Assembly: GCA_003290165.1 (NCBI GenBank)
Contig: QNQO01000654.1
Coordinates: 590,101 to 654,100 of the forward strand
Direction of reading: 5' to 3'
Source: Berberis thunbergii
Lineage: Eukaryota > Streptophyta > Magnoliopsida > Ranunculales > Berberidaceae
DNA: 64,000 nt
Part shown: positions 23,131-36,558 of the stretch, piece after piece
Position numbering within the stretch: the first letter of the stretch is position 1
Layout: each line of letters begins with the position of its first letter
Made by a program: the position numbers and the translations under genes
Notes under the pieces: generated by a model
Told to the model about the DNA's origin: nothing
Databases searched by the model: none
The model's input: only the letters and a program-made list of their open reading frames with translations

Positions 23131-23563
23131 CTACAAGTGATGGTTCTTCTCCATTCCCAAGCAATTTCCTCCTTGGCACTGCCTCCGCATATCAGGTATC
23201 ACAACTTCTACTATTTCTTTATTTATTTGTAATTGTAATCAACTTTTTTTTAATATCCAAAATTTTTGAACAAAATTAAACCCATTGTTTTTTTTTCTAA
23301 CATGCATGTATGTTGTACTGATGATCAGTATGAAGGAGCTTATTTGACTGATGGGAACGGCTTAAACAATTGGGATGTTTTTACTCACAAATCAAGTTGG
23401 TTGTGGAACTTCTATAAGATCATTTTAATGGTGGTGATTTCTTAGTCAAACTTAAATGAGAATTTCTGAGATGGGTTTATGGTTGTTGTTTGTTGATATT
23501 GCAGGACATGTGATGGATAGAAGTAATGGAGATGTAGCAGTTGATCATTATCATCTGTATCAG
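23131..23563 (+). pseudogene. Glycoside hydrolase family 1 beta-glucosidase N-terminal exons
   Basis: Three short exons splice in register. 23131-23195 encodes DGSSPFPSNFLLGTASAYQ and ends at GTATCA. 23329 to about 23394 (after GATCAG) encodes [20 protein letters not shown]. 23504-23563 (after TTGCAG) encodes GHVMDRSNGDVAVDHYHLYQ and ends at GTAACA. This is the classic start of plant GH1 enzymes (FP..F.FGTASSAYQ / YEGA....G.S.WD.FTH / G..A.DHYH.Y), with the conserved small-exon structure. The catalytic TFNEP and TENG parts are absent. It follows the ABC1K piece in frame. The exons have no stops, so the capture may be recent or the segment short. Confidence 0.85.
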
Positions 23564-24149
<586 letters not shown>

Positions 24150-25439
24150 TGAAATTCAATAACAACAGAAACATTTAGCAGCAATGACAAAATATAGTTT
24201 AGAAAATAGGAACAAACTAAAATTTATAACAAAACTCTAACCAGGAAAAACTGACGTCGCTAGCCCCACTAGCGGAACTCCCGTAACGCTGCTCAAAAGT
24301 CTCTAAACCTGAAAAGCTAATCGGCTACATTCCCAAAGGAATGTACCCAAGAAGAAAAAGCTCACTTGGGTCAGCAATAAAGCTGGTGTGAAAAATCTTC
24401 ATCCCAAAAATCAATAAAATCGCACGTGATAAACATCAAGTAAAACACAAACAACAAATTATCACATCAATAGGTAGTTCCTCAACGAGGCAAAGGTGTG
24501 ATGCAAGAAAACACAGTCCAAAGAATTTAGTTCCTCAACGAGGCAATCATATCATCATCCTAATATGTAAATATGCATTTACCTGTACTTACCCTATAGG
24601 ATTTGACTATGACAAGTCGGACCTGCAGAAATATTAGTGGACTTGCCATCCTGCATAAAAATGATTAGAAACAATGCAACGTAATTTATTCTTTTTATTT
24701 GAATTAGGTTCATCTTTTTAACGAATTGATCACTTAGACGATACCACATTCGCACCACCTCCGTGCCGAACATACATGCCCGTATGCCTCTCTCATATAA
24801 AGGAGGACTACTCCGTCATCCATGCCCAAGTGGGGACATCATATACAGATATGCATCGCGGATACCCCTAACTATATGAGTACCAAAAGCCACCCTTGGG
24901 CTATCAATGCGCATAAACTCACGTCACATTTTTTACGGATAAATATCAAAGCCTATTTTAGGCATACAAATTCACCACATTTCCGCAAGACTAACCCGAA
25001 GGTTATTTTAGTTTCTCTAGTAAGAAATGGGTGTCCCAACTCCGCAAGACGACCCACTGGTCATTTAGTTTCTCTAGTAAGAGAGGAGAAATAATAAACA
25101 AAAGAGATGTGGTAGTTCTAAGTGATACAAGTCCAAGTGATTTATATTTTCAGAATCAAGGTTTGCCAATATCATTTATTTTTTATAATTCAGAATTTTT
25201 CCACAATGACATTTTGTCGTACATGAATTGATTCACAATCTATTCACCCACATTTTTGGGGAAAACATAGCATATTCATTAATCATGCTATGTAATAATA
25301 TGACACTCGAGCCACTCCTTGATTCAAATATCCAAAATCTTCATAATGCATAAACAAGTCAATTTGCATACAAATTTCCAAATTTATCACAATCCATTAA
25401 TATTCATCAACCATTCAAACACCAACCAAACAAAGTCAC

Positions 25440-26440
25440 ACCCAATCAATAAAATGGTAAACATGGGTGACCCCAAACATGAATGAAAAGATTACCCAAC
25501 AAGTGAAACACCATAGCCTAACACACATTTCAATCTCCCTAACTAAGTGCAAAGGGTCCAAACTTTTGTCATTGAAGATTCTCCTATTCCCCAAAGCATC
25601 CATAAAGTTGCCATGGGAACTCTCTCCCCAACCATTTGGCTTTAGCAGAGAAAGGTTGTTGATGCCATTGCATGATCCAATCACTAAACTGATTGCAATT
25701 AGGAGACTCCAAATTTATCAACTAGTCTAACCTTACTTCAAGCAAGCACAATCAAAGAACAGCTGCTGGATCAATTCTCTATTAGCATGGCAAAGGCAAA
25801 ATCCATTAAGCACACACCCCTTTTGATCAGGTTATAAGTAGCTGAAATTTTATCTTTAGCAATGCACCGTATCATAAAGTTTGCAATAAGAGCAATTAAA
25901 CACTTTACACTGAAAACACAACAACTATTAAAAGGGAATGAGCCTGTCATGTGATACCATCACCACCTGTCTTGAGATAAAAGCCAGGTTCAAGGCCTGA
26001 ACCATCTCTCAAGCCTCTGAGAAGTAACAGATTGAGTTGTAAGCCTTGATCTGATTGCAAAATAAAGTCTGCCACTGCTCCATGTTTTCCATTGGGGATC
26101 TAAAAGATATTCTTGAATGTCTGCTTAAAGGGAGCACTACCCAACCATTGATTGCTACAAGAATCAGTTCTCATCCCAGAACTGCTGTTGATTCAACATC
26201 ATGCCCCTCCATAGACCATGTCCATAAGAGGCAGAGAATTCCTTAGTGAACCAGCTATCTATACTTTACTGCTATAACAGATTTCCCCAAGAAAGTGCCT
26301 TCCTTACTACAGTGCCAAATCCACTTCTTGAGAAGCAACTTATTGAAGAGCTTTAAGTTCGTGAGGCCCAAACACCCAACAAGACTAGAAAGAGAAAAAC
26401 ATAAATGGAGAATGAGAGAACACACTCACAGCCAACTGTA
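25440..26440 (-). pseudogene. LINE ORF2 C-terminal remnant inside the LTR-like element
   Basis: The minus strand encodes VGCLGLTNLKLFNKLLLKKW (pattern GGLG..NL..FN.ALL.KW) near 26300-26370. Near 25560-25640 it encodes ALGNRRIFNDKSLDPLHLVR then EIEM, the linker before RNase H. Stops and frame changes separate the pieces. Boundaries are approximate. Confidence 0.6.
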
Positions 26441-26895
26441 TGATCAATGTTTCATCCAAAGTGCAGGAACCCTAATCGAGTGAAAGGGAAAGCACATAAA
26501 AACACCCGAACCACCTTACTAGAATCTCAGCAACTTGAACAAACAAATAACCTAGTGGCTCACACACCTCTTTCCATTGGGAAGCTTGAGCTTCTTACAG
26601 TTTTCTTTGTTCACCAGTAATGGGTTTTCATTAGATGACATATAAACATGCTAACAATGGTAGCATTGTTTACTCAATTAGCAAAAGTCATACCAAATCT
26701 AAATACTAAGAAATGAATAAATAATCGAATCTAACAATCTTGACAGCATCAAGTTTGATTTCCAAGCAATACCATATTAAACACTGGATGTCAACAAAGA
26801 ACCTAATCAAGAATTTTATGACATAAGAAAACCCAAAATGAATGGAATCAAAATCAATACAAAAATTATATGAAAGAGGATGAAAATAAACTCAC

Positions 26896-27172
26896 TGGAT
26901 CTTCCCCGCCAAATGCCTTCTTCCAGTGTAATACCGAATCCTCTCTGTGAGAGTTGTCTTGCCCGAATCGATATGAGCTGAGATTCCAATGTTGCGAAGC
27001 TTCTGCATCATTTCTTTCCACCAAGCTTCCTTATCATCCTTCATTGGCTACTCTGTTGAAAGAGGATCGAAAACGGTGAAGAGAGAGGAGATTCCAGAGT
27101 ATTTTCGGAACAGAAGGCGTAAAGCAGACGAGTTGCAGAAGAAGAACATCTTCCTGATCTCGCCATCGCCAT
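26896..27172 (-). pseudogene. Mitochondrial elongation factor G first-exon fragment
   Basis: From ATG at 27172 the minus strand encodes MAMARSGRCSSSATRLLYAF, a basic serine-rich start fitting a mitochondrial transit peptide. A stop follows, then [20 protein letters not shown] and [19 protein letters not shown], ending at a GTGAGT donor (26895). AHIDSGKTT is the P-loop (G1) of translational GTPases, and [22 protein letters not shown] is typical of EF-G. The N-terminal context DDKE.WWK favours the mitochondrial EF-G. Only about 85 of about 750 residues are here, with one stop. The donor site is kept, so it was copied as genomic DNA. It lies inside the LTR-like element that split the GLR exon. 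Confidence 0.85.
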
Positions 27173-27780
27173 TATTCAGATCGGGATTCAAAGCAGAGAG
27201 CTAGCTAGCTAGGGTTCCTTCAACTACTGTGTCATCTAAAACTCCTCGAAATCGATCGAAGAGAACTGCACATTGCCCTCCATCCACGGTGTAAAGAGTT
27301 GAGTTCACCACAGTCGCGCCAATGCCCAGACCAAAGGCTGCTCGCGCGACATTGCTGAGAAGCGACAACACTGCTGGATTTGTTGCCCATGGTTTCTTTC
27401 AGAGGTTTACTTTTGGATTTCTCAGAGCAATAGATCTTGTGAGATGAAGAAGGAATCAAAGGTTCAAAGACTATCAACAGTTAGACAGATTTTGTGCTAC
27501 AATGGGGAAAATCGGAAGAGGCTTCGATGTTCAAAGGTGAAAGAAGATATTGTAGTTACAGAGAAATCCAATGGGATAATCAGGAAGAAAAACACCTCTC
27601 GTGTTGATCGCCGTGTTGTGAGAGCAGAGAAGGAAGCCACCACAAATCACAGAGTTCGTCGCCATCACGGAGTCGTATCTGAAACCCCATCGCCTCCATC
27701 AAAGAAGAAACACAAGGGAAGGAGAAGGAGAAGGAGAAAAGAAGAAGGAAGGAGAAAGAAACGGAAATAGGTTTTTTTTT
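27173..27780. other. Probable captured upstream region of the EF-G fragment
   Basis: This continues 5' of the EF-G start. It is purine-rich on the plus strand (AGGAGAAGGAGAAGG near 27720-27760), as in many plant gene leaders read on the minus strand. The 108-codon plus-strand frame at 27444-27770 is Arg/Lys-rich low-complexity and is probably not a gene. Confidence 0.4.
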
Positions 27781-28163
27781 TTTTTTTTTTTATGGGGTGG
27801 GTGGCTATTCGCTCCCACTAAACTTCTGAAAGCATCCGCCCTTTATCTCATCAAATAAAATCCTAATTTCGAAATTCACATTCAATCAAATGTAATCCTA
27901 TTTTATTTAATTCAAAATAAAATAAAATAATTTTATGAAATTTAGGGGTGTGACACTTTCAATGGATCAGGCCTTGTTGTAGTGGCGCCTGTCAATGAGA
28001 CGACATCAAATGCTTGGGCTTTTCTAAAGCCATTTACTCTGAAGATGTGGTGTGTCACAGTTGCATTATTTTTCTTTGTTGGAATTGTTGTTTGGGTTCT
28101 TGAGCATCGGGTTAACGCTGAATTTCGTGGACCACCATTGCAGCAGTTTATAACAGTTTGCTG

Positions 28164-28549
28164 GTGAGTCACTGAACTTTGAAAGAGATTGATCCCATTC
28201 TTCAGGTGGTTACTGCAACATTTAATTTGTTATTGAAAATCTTTCTACTGATTTGCATAATCTTTCCCTTTATATATATTAGTCCATTTCAATGTTGATT
28301 GATCTATTTCCACAACAAACTCGCTCGAATCGGAATCTTTAGAAACACTCACCATCTCATTCATAAGAAATAGTTTGTGTTCTTTTGTTGCAGATTGGAA
28401 ATTTGTAGCTTTCTTGTTACCAATCAAAAGCTGGAACAATGAGGCAAGATTCGAGTAAAAATCACAAGGTGAGTTATTGTAGATTTAAATTTTGGTTGTT
28501 TGTTTTTTGAATAAAAGATTGAAAGTGAGAAATATCTTGCAGCCCTCCT
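28164..28549. other. Intron-like spacer between GLR exon and LINE
   Basis: AT-rich with a CAG/GTGAG pair near 28393 and 28468, so a short exon (28394-28468) is possible. It encodes nothing I recognise, and no further GLR exon is seen. Confidence 0.45.
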
Positions 28550-28567
28550 ACACAAGAAAATTTATGG

Positions 28568-30565
28568 GTGGAGACTCCGGTCGAAGGCACTAAATTTCGT
28601 AAAAAGGGAGCTCCAGCAATTGGCATTACAGCAACGGATGAAGTCCGTGGGGAGGAGTTTATGGAAAAACATGTGATCGTCTTAAAATTCTCTAGTTACC
28701 GCCCCACATTGGAAGACATTCGAGATTCGATTCACAGAACTTGGGGAATTTTGGGCGATTTCTCGCTTGGATTACTCAATCAACGGCATGTGTTAGTTCG
28801 TCTTCACTCGGCGGAGGAAGCCAAAAAAGTGTTGTCTCGGGATTCATTCTTGATTCGTGGTGTTTGTTTTAAAGCTTTCTGTTGGCATGATGGATTCAGC
28901 CTGAAGGATGACCCAATCTGAGTGCCACTATGGGTAGAGTTGCCTAACTTACCTTTACATTTTTTTCATCCCCCTATTTTAAAAGCAATTGCCAATTCTT
29001 TTGGTGATTATTTGAGAATCGATGACCATACTAGATGTTTATCGCATCCGGACTTTGCCTGAGTGTGTGTGGAAATGACTTTGGCGAATAAATTACCGAA
29101 CAAAGTTTGGATTGAAAGGTTTAATAATAGAGGTTTCTAGCAAAAGATAGAATATCCAGGTTTCAAATATTGTAATTATTGCTCTTTGATAGGGCATCAG
29201 GAAAGTGTTTGTCGAAAGAAGCTCGGAACTAAGGGCGGTGGCCGCATTTCGGAAGTAGGTAAGACTGAGAAGGTGTGCAAATCAAAGACAGATAATAACA
29301 ATACCAAGCAGCAATATGTTCCAGTGCTTAGACCACAAAAAATTGTAAACTCGGAAGTGGGTGTGAGTGGAACAAAAATAACAAAGGAGAGGAGATTCCG
29401 GAGAGCATCGTGGACAGAAAGCAAGTGAATATGGATCCGGTAAAGGTGGTTTTGTCCAACACATTTGAGGCATTAATGGAAAATATTGAGGAAGAGGAGG
29501 GCGCTCCATCGGCACTACATTCATTCGGGGTCAAGCCAGAATCTACGGCGGAAATGTTCTTAGCCACCAACATAAGCCGATTTCACCCGACGATGTAGTC
29601 AATCCGGACTCAAAGAGCAACATTTCGTTCCAAGTTGAGGCGTCGCAAAATGCAACGACAAGTTTTCTGCTGACTCTCAGGCTGGACAGCTTGTATCTGG
29701 GATGCAAAAGATGGTTTTCTCCCTAGAAAAATAGTCCGGGCACTCGGTGTGCCCCAAGCCAGGTTCGCCTTTGCTCGCATCAGAGGTCACTCTGTCCCAA
29801 CTAGATTCGCATGTTCTCGCATCAGAGTGCACTCTGTCTCAGCCGAAAAAAAGTGTTTTGCTTCAGCCAGCGCATAGCAACAATTCTGGGGCTTACGTGA
29901 CTCTGCCAAGGCTCTGTTCCGCGCCTGCAGAGGTGGTTCCAGCGTCTGTCGCAGCGTCTGTCACAATGTCTGTCGCAGCTTCAGCAGCGGTGATCTCAGT
30001 AGGGGTGGCTCCAACAGTGGGTGTTCCGGCAGTGGTGGGGGTTCCTGTAGTGGGGGTTCCTGCGTCTCCAGGCCTCAATACTCTTATTATTCGATCTGGT
30101 TCTCATAAAAAGTCGTCATCGGCTGATGATTTACAGTTAGAAAGGGTTGATTTACAGGAAATAAGTGCTGCCATCCAGGAATTATTTGCTGAAACAGAGC
30201 AGCAGGTAGTCCCAGAGTACTTGTCAGAGTTTCATACGTTGCGACCACCAACGGAAGTCGCTGGGAGATTAGAACAGGGTCACAAATAGGAGGCACGGGT
30301 TTTGACATCAGACATGCAAAAATTGTTGAAGGCTGACCATTCTTTGCGGAAAAAGAAGAAAAAAATGAATGTTAATACACTTGAAAGCGCCACAGACAGT
30401 GATGAGGCGGAGTCGGATTCGGATATTGCGCCGGGCACTCAAGCTATCAATGACTTAGAATTGTGGGCTAATTCGGATGCGGAGCGGAACAAAAACGTTA
30501 AATCAACGGTTCCTCCGGGCACTCGTCGTAAGACTAAAAAGGGTTTGTTTTTCTCTCGCGTTTAA
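28568..30565 (+). pseudogene. LINE ORF1 (DUF4283, zinc knuckle)
   Basis: 28568-28921 encodes a DUF4283 domain (HVIVLKFSSYRPTLEDIRDS, LGLLNQRHVLVRL). About 29154-29215 encodes YPGFKYCNYCSLIGHQESVC, a C-x2-C-x4-H-x4-C knuckle. 29747-30289 is Ala/Val/Pro-rich, and 30302-30565 is an acidic-then-basic tail with NVNTLESATDSDEAESDSD. ORF1 of plant L1 LINEs binds the element's RNA. It is broken by stops at about 28919 and 29059 and by frame changes. The tail recurs in the LINE fragment at 12.1-12.4 kb, and the DUF4283 part at 49948-50500, so three members of one family are in the window. Confidence 0.85.
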
Positions 30566-30566
30566 G

Positions 30567-33500
30567 ATGATTGAAAACTTTATGTTTTGGAACGCCCGTG
30601 GCGTTGGTAATAGGGCCACGAGAAGGAGATTACAAAAGATGGTTGTGTAACACAATGTCAGGATTCTAATGATTGCGGAGCCTATGATTGATGCTAGCAG
30701 ATACATGGAGATTGGCAACAAAATAAAATTTGGCGATTTTGCTTCTAATGACAGTGTTGGTGGCAAGATTTGGATTATGTGGGATACGTCTATTGTTTTC
30801 TCGGTGGTGGACATGTCAGACCAGATTATTCACTGCCAGGTAACAGATCCCTCTTCAAGAGTTTTTTTAATTTCTTTTGTTTATGCTAAATGCCCTATAG
30901 ATGATAGAAAGGAATTATGGGAACATATGGTTGATTTTGCGGCTCATCATGATTCGCCATGGATGGTTGGTGGGGACTTCAATACTTATCTACATTCGGG
31001 GAAAAAGTAGGGAGAGTTGCACCATCCTTGGCAAGCATGGCTCAATTCTCCGATTGTACTGAAACATGTGGCTTAATTGATTGTGGCTATTCGGGTCCTC
31101 GTCTCACCTGGTGTAATAATAGGCGAGGAAGCGAGCGCATATGGGCTAGACTTGACCGGATTTTTGTCAATTCGACTTGGTTGACAGGATTGACTAATCC
31201 TAAAGTTGTACACCTCGGCCGCACATTTTCTGATCATTCTCCTCTTCTGGCATCCATGCCATCTCAATCAAGGATTGGTTTTACACCTTTTAGATTCTTC
31301 GACATGTGGACTACACATCCGGAGTTTCTTGATCTGGTTAAGGAAATCTGGCTGTCTGATATGGCTCTCACCAGGCCTATTGATCGAGTGGATGCCAAAC
31401 TTAAATTGACTCGTCGAGCTCTTATACAATGGAACCGGCTGGTATTTGGGAATGTCTTCAGCAGGATATGCGCTCTGGAGGACGAAATGCAACAATGGGA
31501 AATTATTTTATTGGCTGGTTTTGCTAATGGTAATAATAATGGTCTAAATGTTGATCTCAACTGGGACACTAATGCCAGATGCAATTTAAATCGCTGTCAA
31601 GCTGAGTATAGATTAGCTCTCAAACAGGAGGAGCTCTATTGGATTCAAAAATCAGGTGAAAAAGAGTTTAAGGAGGGAGATGCCTGCACCAAGTATTTTT
31701 TGCTTCCACCAAGTCTAAACAAAAAGGAGGGCTATAAACCAGATTATTTTACCTTGCGGTAGGACTATTTCGGATCCTGGTGAGATTCTTAATAATGCCA
31801 AGGATTTCTTTGCCAACTTGTTGCCTTCCCAAGGTTCAGGTACGGTGGATGCAGATTTGTTGAATTGTATTCCGAAACTGGTGAGCTCCAACCATTGTGA
31901 CCTTTTGGTTAAGCATCCTTCGCTGGAGAAAGTGAAATAGGTTGTTTTTGCCATTCCCAAATATAGTGCTCCGGGACCTGATGATTTTACTGCTGGATTT
32001 TTTCAGACCTGCTGGGAGATTCTGAGTAAGGACATTTGGGAGGCTGCTATTCAATTTTTTGAAGGAGAGGCGATGCCGGCTTCTTTCTCGGCGAATTTCT
32101 TAGCCTTAATTCCTAAAACTGAGAATCCAAATTCCTTTTCTGAATTTCGCCCAATCAGTTTATGCAATGTGATCTATAAAGTTTTCAGTAAAATCCTTTA
32201 TACTAAACTGGCAGATATTTTACCGATTCTTATCTCTCCGGAGCAGGGGGGCTTTTGTTAAAGGAAGGTTTATTGGTGAGAATATTGGCCTTGCACAGGA
32301 ATTGATTAGGAATATTAACCGAAAGGTCTTCGGCGGTAATGTGGTTTTGAAAATCGACATGGAGAAAGCCTATGACAGAATGGAATGGAACTTCTTGTTG
32401 GCAGTGCTTACAAAATTTGGTTTTAATTGTAGATTTTGTCATCTCATTTCCAACTGTATCGCTTCTTGTGGTTTTTCAGTATTGCTACAAGGAGCATACA
32501 AAGGGTTTTCTCGATCTTCCAGGGGTTTAAGGCAAGGCGATCCTCTGTCTCCATTCTTATTTATTATTGCCTCTGAAGTGTTGAGTAGGGGTCTAAAAGT
32601 GGCTTTTGATAGTGGTAAAATTAGATATTTTTATACTCCCAGGGCATGCAGTCCGATCTCACACCTTCTATATGCAGATGATACTCTCATTTTCTTAAAT
32701 GGCAGAAAGTCTTCTATTCTTGGATGCATGGCGTTTTTGAGCCGTTATTGTCAGTCTTCGGGACAGAAAATTAATGCAAGCAAGAGCTCTTTTATTCTGA
32801 ATGACAAGGCGGCTGCAGAGAAAATTGTTGGTTTCAAAACCTATACAGGATTCCAGTTTAGAGCCGCTCCTTTGAAATATTTGGGAGGGCCAATTTTTCA
32901 AGGAAGAGTAAAAATTTCTCATTTTGAAGATTTGATTGCAAAAATTCAATCGCGGATTCAGGGATGGAAGGCGAAATTGTTATTCCCGGGAGGTCGTTTA
33001 ATACTGATTAAACATGTTCTGAGCTCTATTCCTATTTTTATTCTCAGTACCATGTGTGTTCCTATGAAAGTTTTATCCCGGATTAATAGTTTGTTGGCAG
33101 ATTTCTTCTGGGGGGATTGTGAAGGAAGACTGAAGAAAAAATGGGTATCATGGTCTAATATTTGTTTCCCACGGAATGAAGAAGGTTTGGGTGTGAGAGA
33201 TTTGTTGGTGGTGATGAGGGTTTTTCACCTCAAGGAACTTTGGAGACTACTTACTTCGGATTCTCTTTGAGCTACTTTCATGAGAAGCAAATACTGGATG
33301 AATGGGGTGGCCTTGAATGGTCAATTGGTGAAAACTGGGTCCTCGTCATTTTTTAAAGAACTCATGCTTGGTAAATCCCTTATTCTGCGTAATTCACTTT
33401 GGCGCATTGGTCAGGGAAATATCAGTTTTTTTTAGAAAAATTGGAATACGGTAGTATCCTTTAGAAGATCGGCAAATTTGGTTGATCAAGGTGTATGGCC

Positions 33501-34713
33501 TTCGGTAAATGAGGTGATTTTTTCCAATTTTGAATTGGTTATCCCAGAGATCAGACATATAGCAAGGAGAAGTTTTGCTGATAGATTATATGGCGAGGAA
33601 GATGGAAAAGATGGATAGATTATATCCCGAACCAAAATGAGATTTTTTCCCTTCAGTCGGCCTATGAAATACTACGCCGAAAAGGGATGGTCAATGACCT
33701 CCATCGAATGATTTGGCATGATATTCTTCCTTCTAGAATTTCAGTTTTGGTGTGTAAATTACTCCGTAGAGGGTACCAGTGGATGGGGAGCTGTACAGAT
33801 GTGGATTTAGTCTGGCTTCTAAATGTAGATGTTGCAACATGCCACAGCAAGAATCTTTGAATCATTTGTTTTTTGATGGTGAACTAGCGATGCAGGTTTG
33901 GCGCCATTTTGAGTTGATTTTTTATGGGCATATCAGAAAACCGGCGGAAATATCCACGACCCTTGTCATTTGGTTCAGGCAAGCCAAAATGAGAACACAA
34001 ACAGGTGTGTTATTCTTTCTCACTCCCATGTTCATTTTATGGGAAATATGGAAACAGCGGTGCAAATGTGTTTATGATAATGCTGCCCCTAATCCTGCTT
34101 TTGTGATTTTGAATATTCGGCGTAATCTACACTTAGCAAATAATTTTATAACTCCTAAGCAAGTCAGCTGGCATAAGGCTCCATTAAGGGCTTTGGGGAT
34201 TCAAGAAACTCCAGTTTGAGAAAGCTAAGTAGAGTTGTGTTCTGGCATCCCCCTCTGTCAGATTTTGTTGCTCTCAATGTGGATGGGTCTTCCCGTAAGA
34301 ACATGGCTGCGGGCGGTGTGATCATTAGAGACTCTAGGGGTTTTTGTGTTGGGGGAAAGCAACTATTTTTTTGTGCAGGCTCAAATAATAAAGCGAAAAT
34401 TTTGGCTTTAGCTGAAGGCCTCCGCCTTTGTCTCTCATTGGACTTTAAACAGGTGGTTGTTCAGATGGATTCGGCAATTGTTTGTCAATGGTTTAAGGGC
34501 AATTTCAAGATACCGTGGCATTTGGAGAATATTTTGAAAGAAATCAAATTTTTGGCGGCACAAATGACTTTAGATTGTTCCCATATTTGTAGAGAAGCCA
34601 ACGCGGTGGCGGGCGCTTTAGCAGATAGAGCTCAACGAGATCATAGGACTGTCTCTTTCACCGCGAATGATCTTCCTAGGAGAGTGGCAGGATTATCAGT
34701 GTTGGACTATTGA
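30567..34713 (+). pseudogene. LINE ORF2 (endonuclease, reverse transcriptase, RNase H)
   Basis: It starts at ATG 30567 (NFMFWNARGVGN, the endonuclease N-terminus). The endonuclease continues with MVGGDFNTYLHSGKK (30960-31010), a frame change, then RLDRIFVN and FSDHSPLL. The RT spans about 32070-33270 with FRPISLCNVIYKVFSKIL, LKIDMEKAYDRMEW, GLRQGDPLSPFLFI and the catalytic LLYADDTLIF. GGLGVRDL-like and zf-RVT segments follow. RNase H (34216-34713) begins ALNVDGSSRKNMAAGGVIIR. Inactivating changes include an in-frame TAA at about 30647, a frame change near 31005, stops at 31759 and 31938, a frame change near 32260 and a stop at 33268. Confidence 0.9.
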
Positions 34714-36558
34714 TTACGCCCAAACAATACACGCGGTCAATTGCAGTAAAGAATGGGGTGTCGATCCCACGAGGAAAAACGATCTACAAAATAAGGTTAA
34801 GGAAAACAAACTATGCGAAACTAAAGTTAATAAATTCTAACAAATTTAAAATACGAAATTGAATTTAATTTAATGAAAATTAAGTTTAGAAAAATCACAA
34901 GGTTCCAAGAATCCCTCCTAGACTTCACGCGCCAACTAGTATTGATTCGCTATGATGACTCAACTACGTGTTTCACATCCCAAACGACGTAATCGGAAAA
35001 ATAATCTTTTAATCATTAATATACCCTAATGTAAATGAATTTTAGATTTCACTTCTTCTAAGAAAACACAAAGGTCTGTCATATGTGATATCCTAAACTT
35101 ACGATATATTCGGAGACAATACCGTAATAAATGACGATCACATACAACTAACCTACCGGAATCAATTAATTCTTAAACATTCCACACATAAGAAAAGCGT
35201 GACTAAGCTTATATGGAGAAGAAAAGATAATCACCGGAATAAAAATAATCTACAAAGAAATCTATGAAATCCTTCTCACTGAAATAACATAAATTTCTAT
35301 ATTAAATAAAAGTGATAATCATTAAACATCATTATTCATCGTGAAAACTTAAAGCGAATCAAATGCTAATTTAGTGCGTTACATCTAGGAGTTCACCTCT
35401 TCACCTTGCGTGGGGTTTAGTGACTCATGGTGGTGGTGGTCACAGCATCACTCGAGGAGGAATCCATTACTTCCTGTATGCGCACAAATCCCGAGAAAAA
35501 GAGCTAAATAGGCTCTGTGGTGGCTCTTACAGATTCTCGGGGTGTCGATAGCCAAAACGGTTTTTCAAAACAAAAAACAGTTTTTCCAGCGCGAAATTTG
35601 CGTGTCTCACTGGTTCGTCTTCTCCAGCGCGACAGCGCCCTGCTCCGCCTCCGCTGGTTCGCTTCTCGCGAGCTTCTTCGTCGTACGATCGGCTCCTGTA
35701 CCTGAAAGAACAAAGATAGAGGGTGAGGGAACAGGGATAACAACAAAAACCGCGAAGGAGGACGAGAAACAGGGAGGTGCTCTCCCTGTTTCAAGGTGGT
35801 AGCGCGTCTGTCGCGGTGGTGGTGGCTCTAAAAGAGAGAGGCGTGGAGGAGGGAGAGACCGTGGAGAAGAGAGAAAAAGGAAGGAGGGCGGCTGTGAGGG
35901 AGAGAAACAGGGAGGTGCTCCCTGTTTCGCGGCAGTACAGTGCGCGCGGTGGTGGCGATGGTGTTCGAGTGATGGTGGCGGTGAGAGAGATGGAGGGAGA
36001 TGGTGGTGGCGGCTGTGTTCTGGACAGAGAGGACTGTGGCGAGGTGAAGGAAAGACAGAGACAGGGTGGCTGGTTAGTGGCGAGGTCGGTGTTTGTACCG
36101 TGAAACAGGGTGGCTGGTTAGTGGCGAGAGACGCAGGGCTCTGCCTCGGTGGAGGTGGAGATGGTGGAAGGAAAAGAGAGGAAAGTCAGAAAACGTGGGA
36201 GAGAGTTCTCTTCAAAGAGAAGGCAAGAGAGAAACCTAAATAGGGTTCCCCTATTTCCTTATTAGGTTGGGCTTAGGATTCTAGCTTTCTGAGCTTGGGC
36301 TTGGGCTTGGTTAAAGTAAGTGGACCATGCTTATTCGGGTTAGGCTTAGATGTGTGAACCACTCCTTTGTACCACCACTAGATTCAACAAATTAATCATT
36401 TTCTCAAATTTGTCGCCTTAATGCGATTTTATCGTTCACGCGCGTAGATTCCTACAAAAACATAAAAATTGAAATAATTAGAATAAAATATATTAATTGA
36501 AGCACTAACATATATAAATTAAGGATTATAATTTGTAATAATTACGTGTATATCAACC
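34706..36558. mobile_element. Unclassified 1.85-kb insertion in the LINE 3' region
   Basis: LINE-like sequence stops near 34705 and appears to resume at 36559. The pentamer GTTGG flanks the segment (34701-34705 and 36559-36563). If one copy is removed, the frame after RNase H reads on (LSVLAYGIHTSRGRVDTARM). The insert begins ACTATTGATTACGCCCAAAC, has GTCGATCCCACGAGG at 34759, and ends TGTATATCAACC; TTGAT lies in inverted orientation near each end. Its middle (35530-36230) is GC-rich and purine-rich, with open frames on both strands but no known domain. The class is unclear, and the 5-bp duplication could be chance. Confidence 0.45.

Noticed and set aside
24470..24550. CRISPR-like repeat GTTCCTCAACGAGGCAA
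   Set aside because: There are only two copies, in a plant retroelement. No array exists.
27444..27770. 108-codon Arg/Lys-rich plus-strand frame
   Set aside because: Low-complexity AGGAGAAGG sequence, more likely the upstream region of the minus-strand EF-G fragment. No motif is seen beyond composition.
27974..27984. TTGTTGTAGTGG as a CACTA right end
   Set aside because: It lies within the GLR coding exon and encodes the conserved LVVVAP; no CTA duplication follows.
35504..36103. Open frames on both strands in the GC-rich part of the LINE insertion
   Set aside because: They overlap one another on both strands, match no domain I know, and are explained by high GC content and purine-rich repeats.
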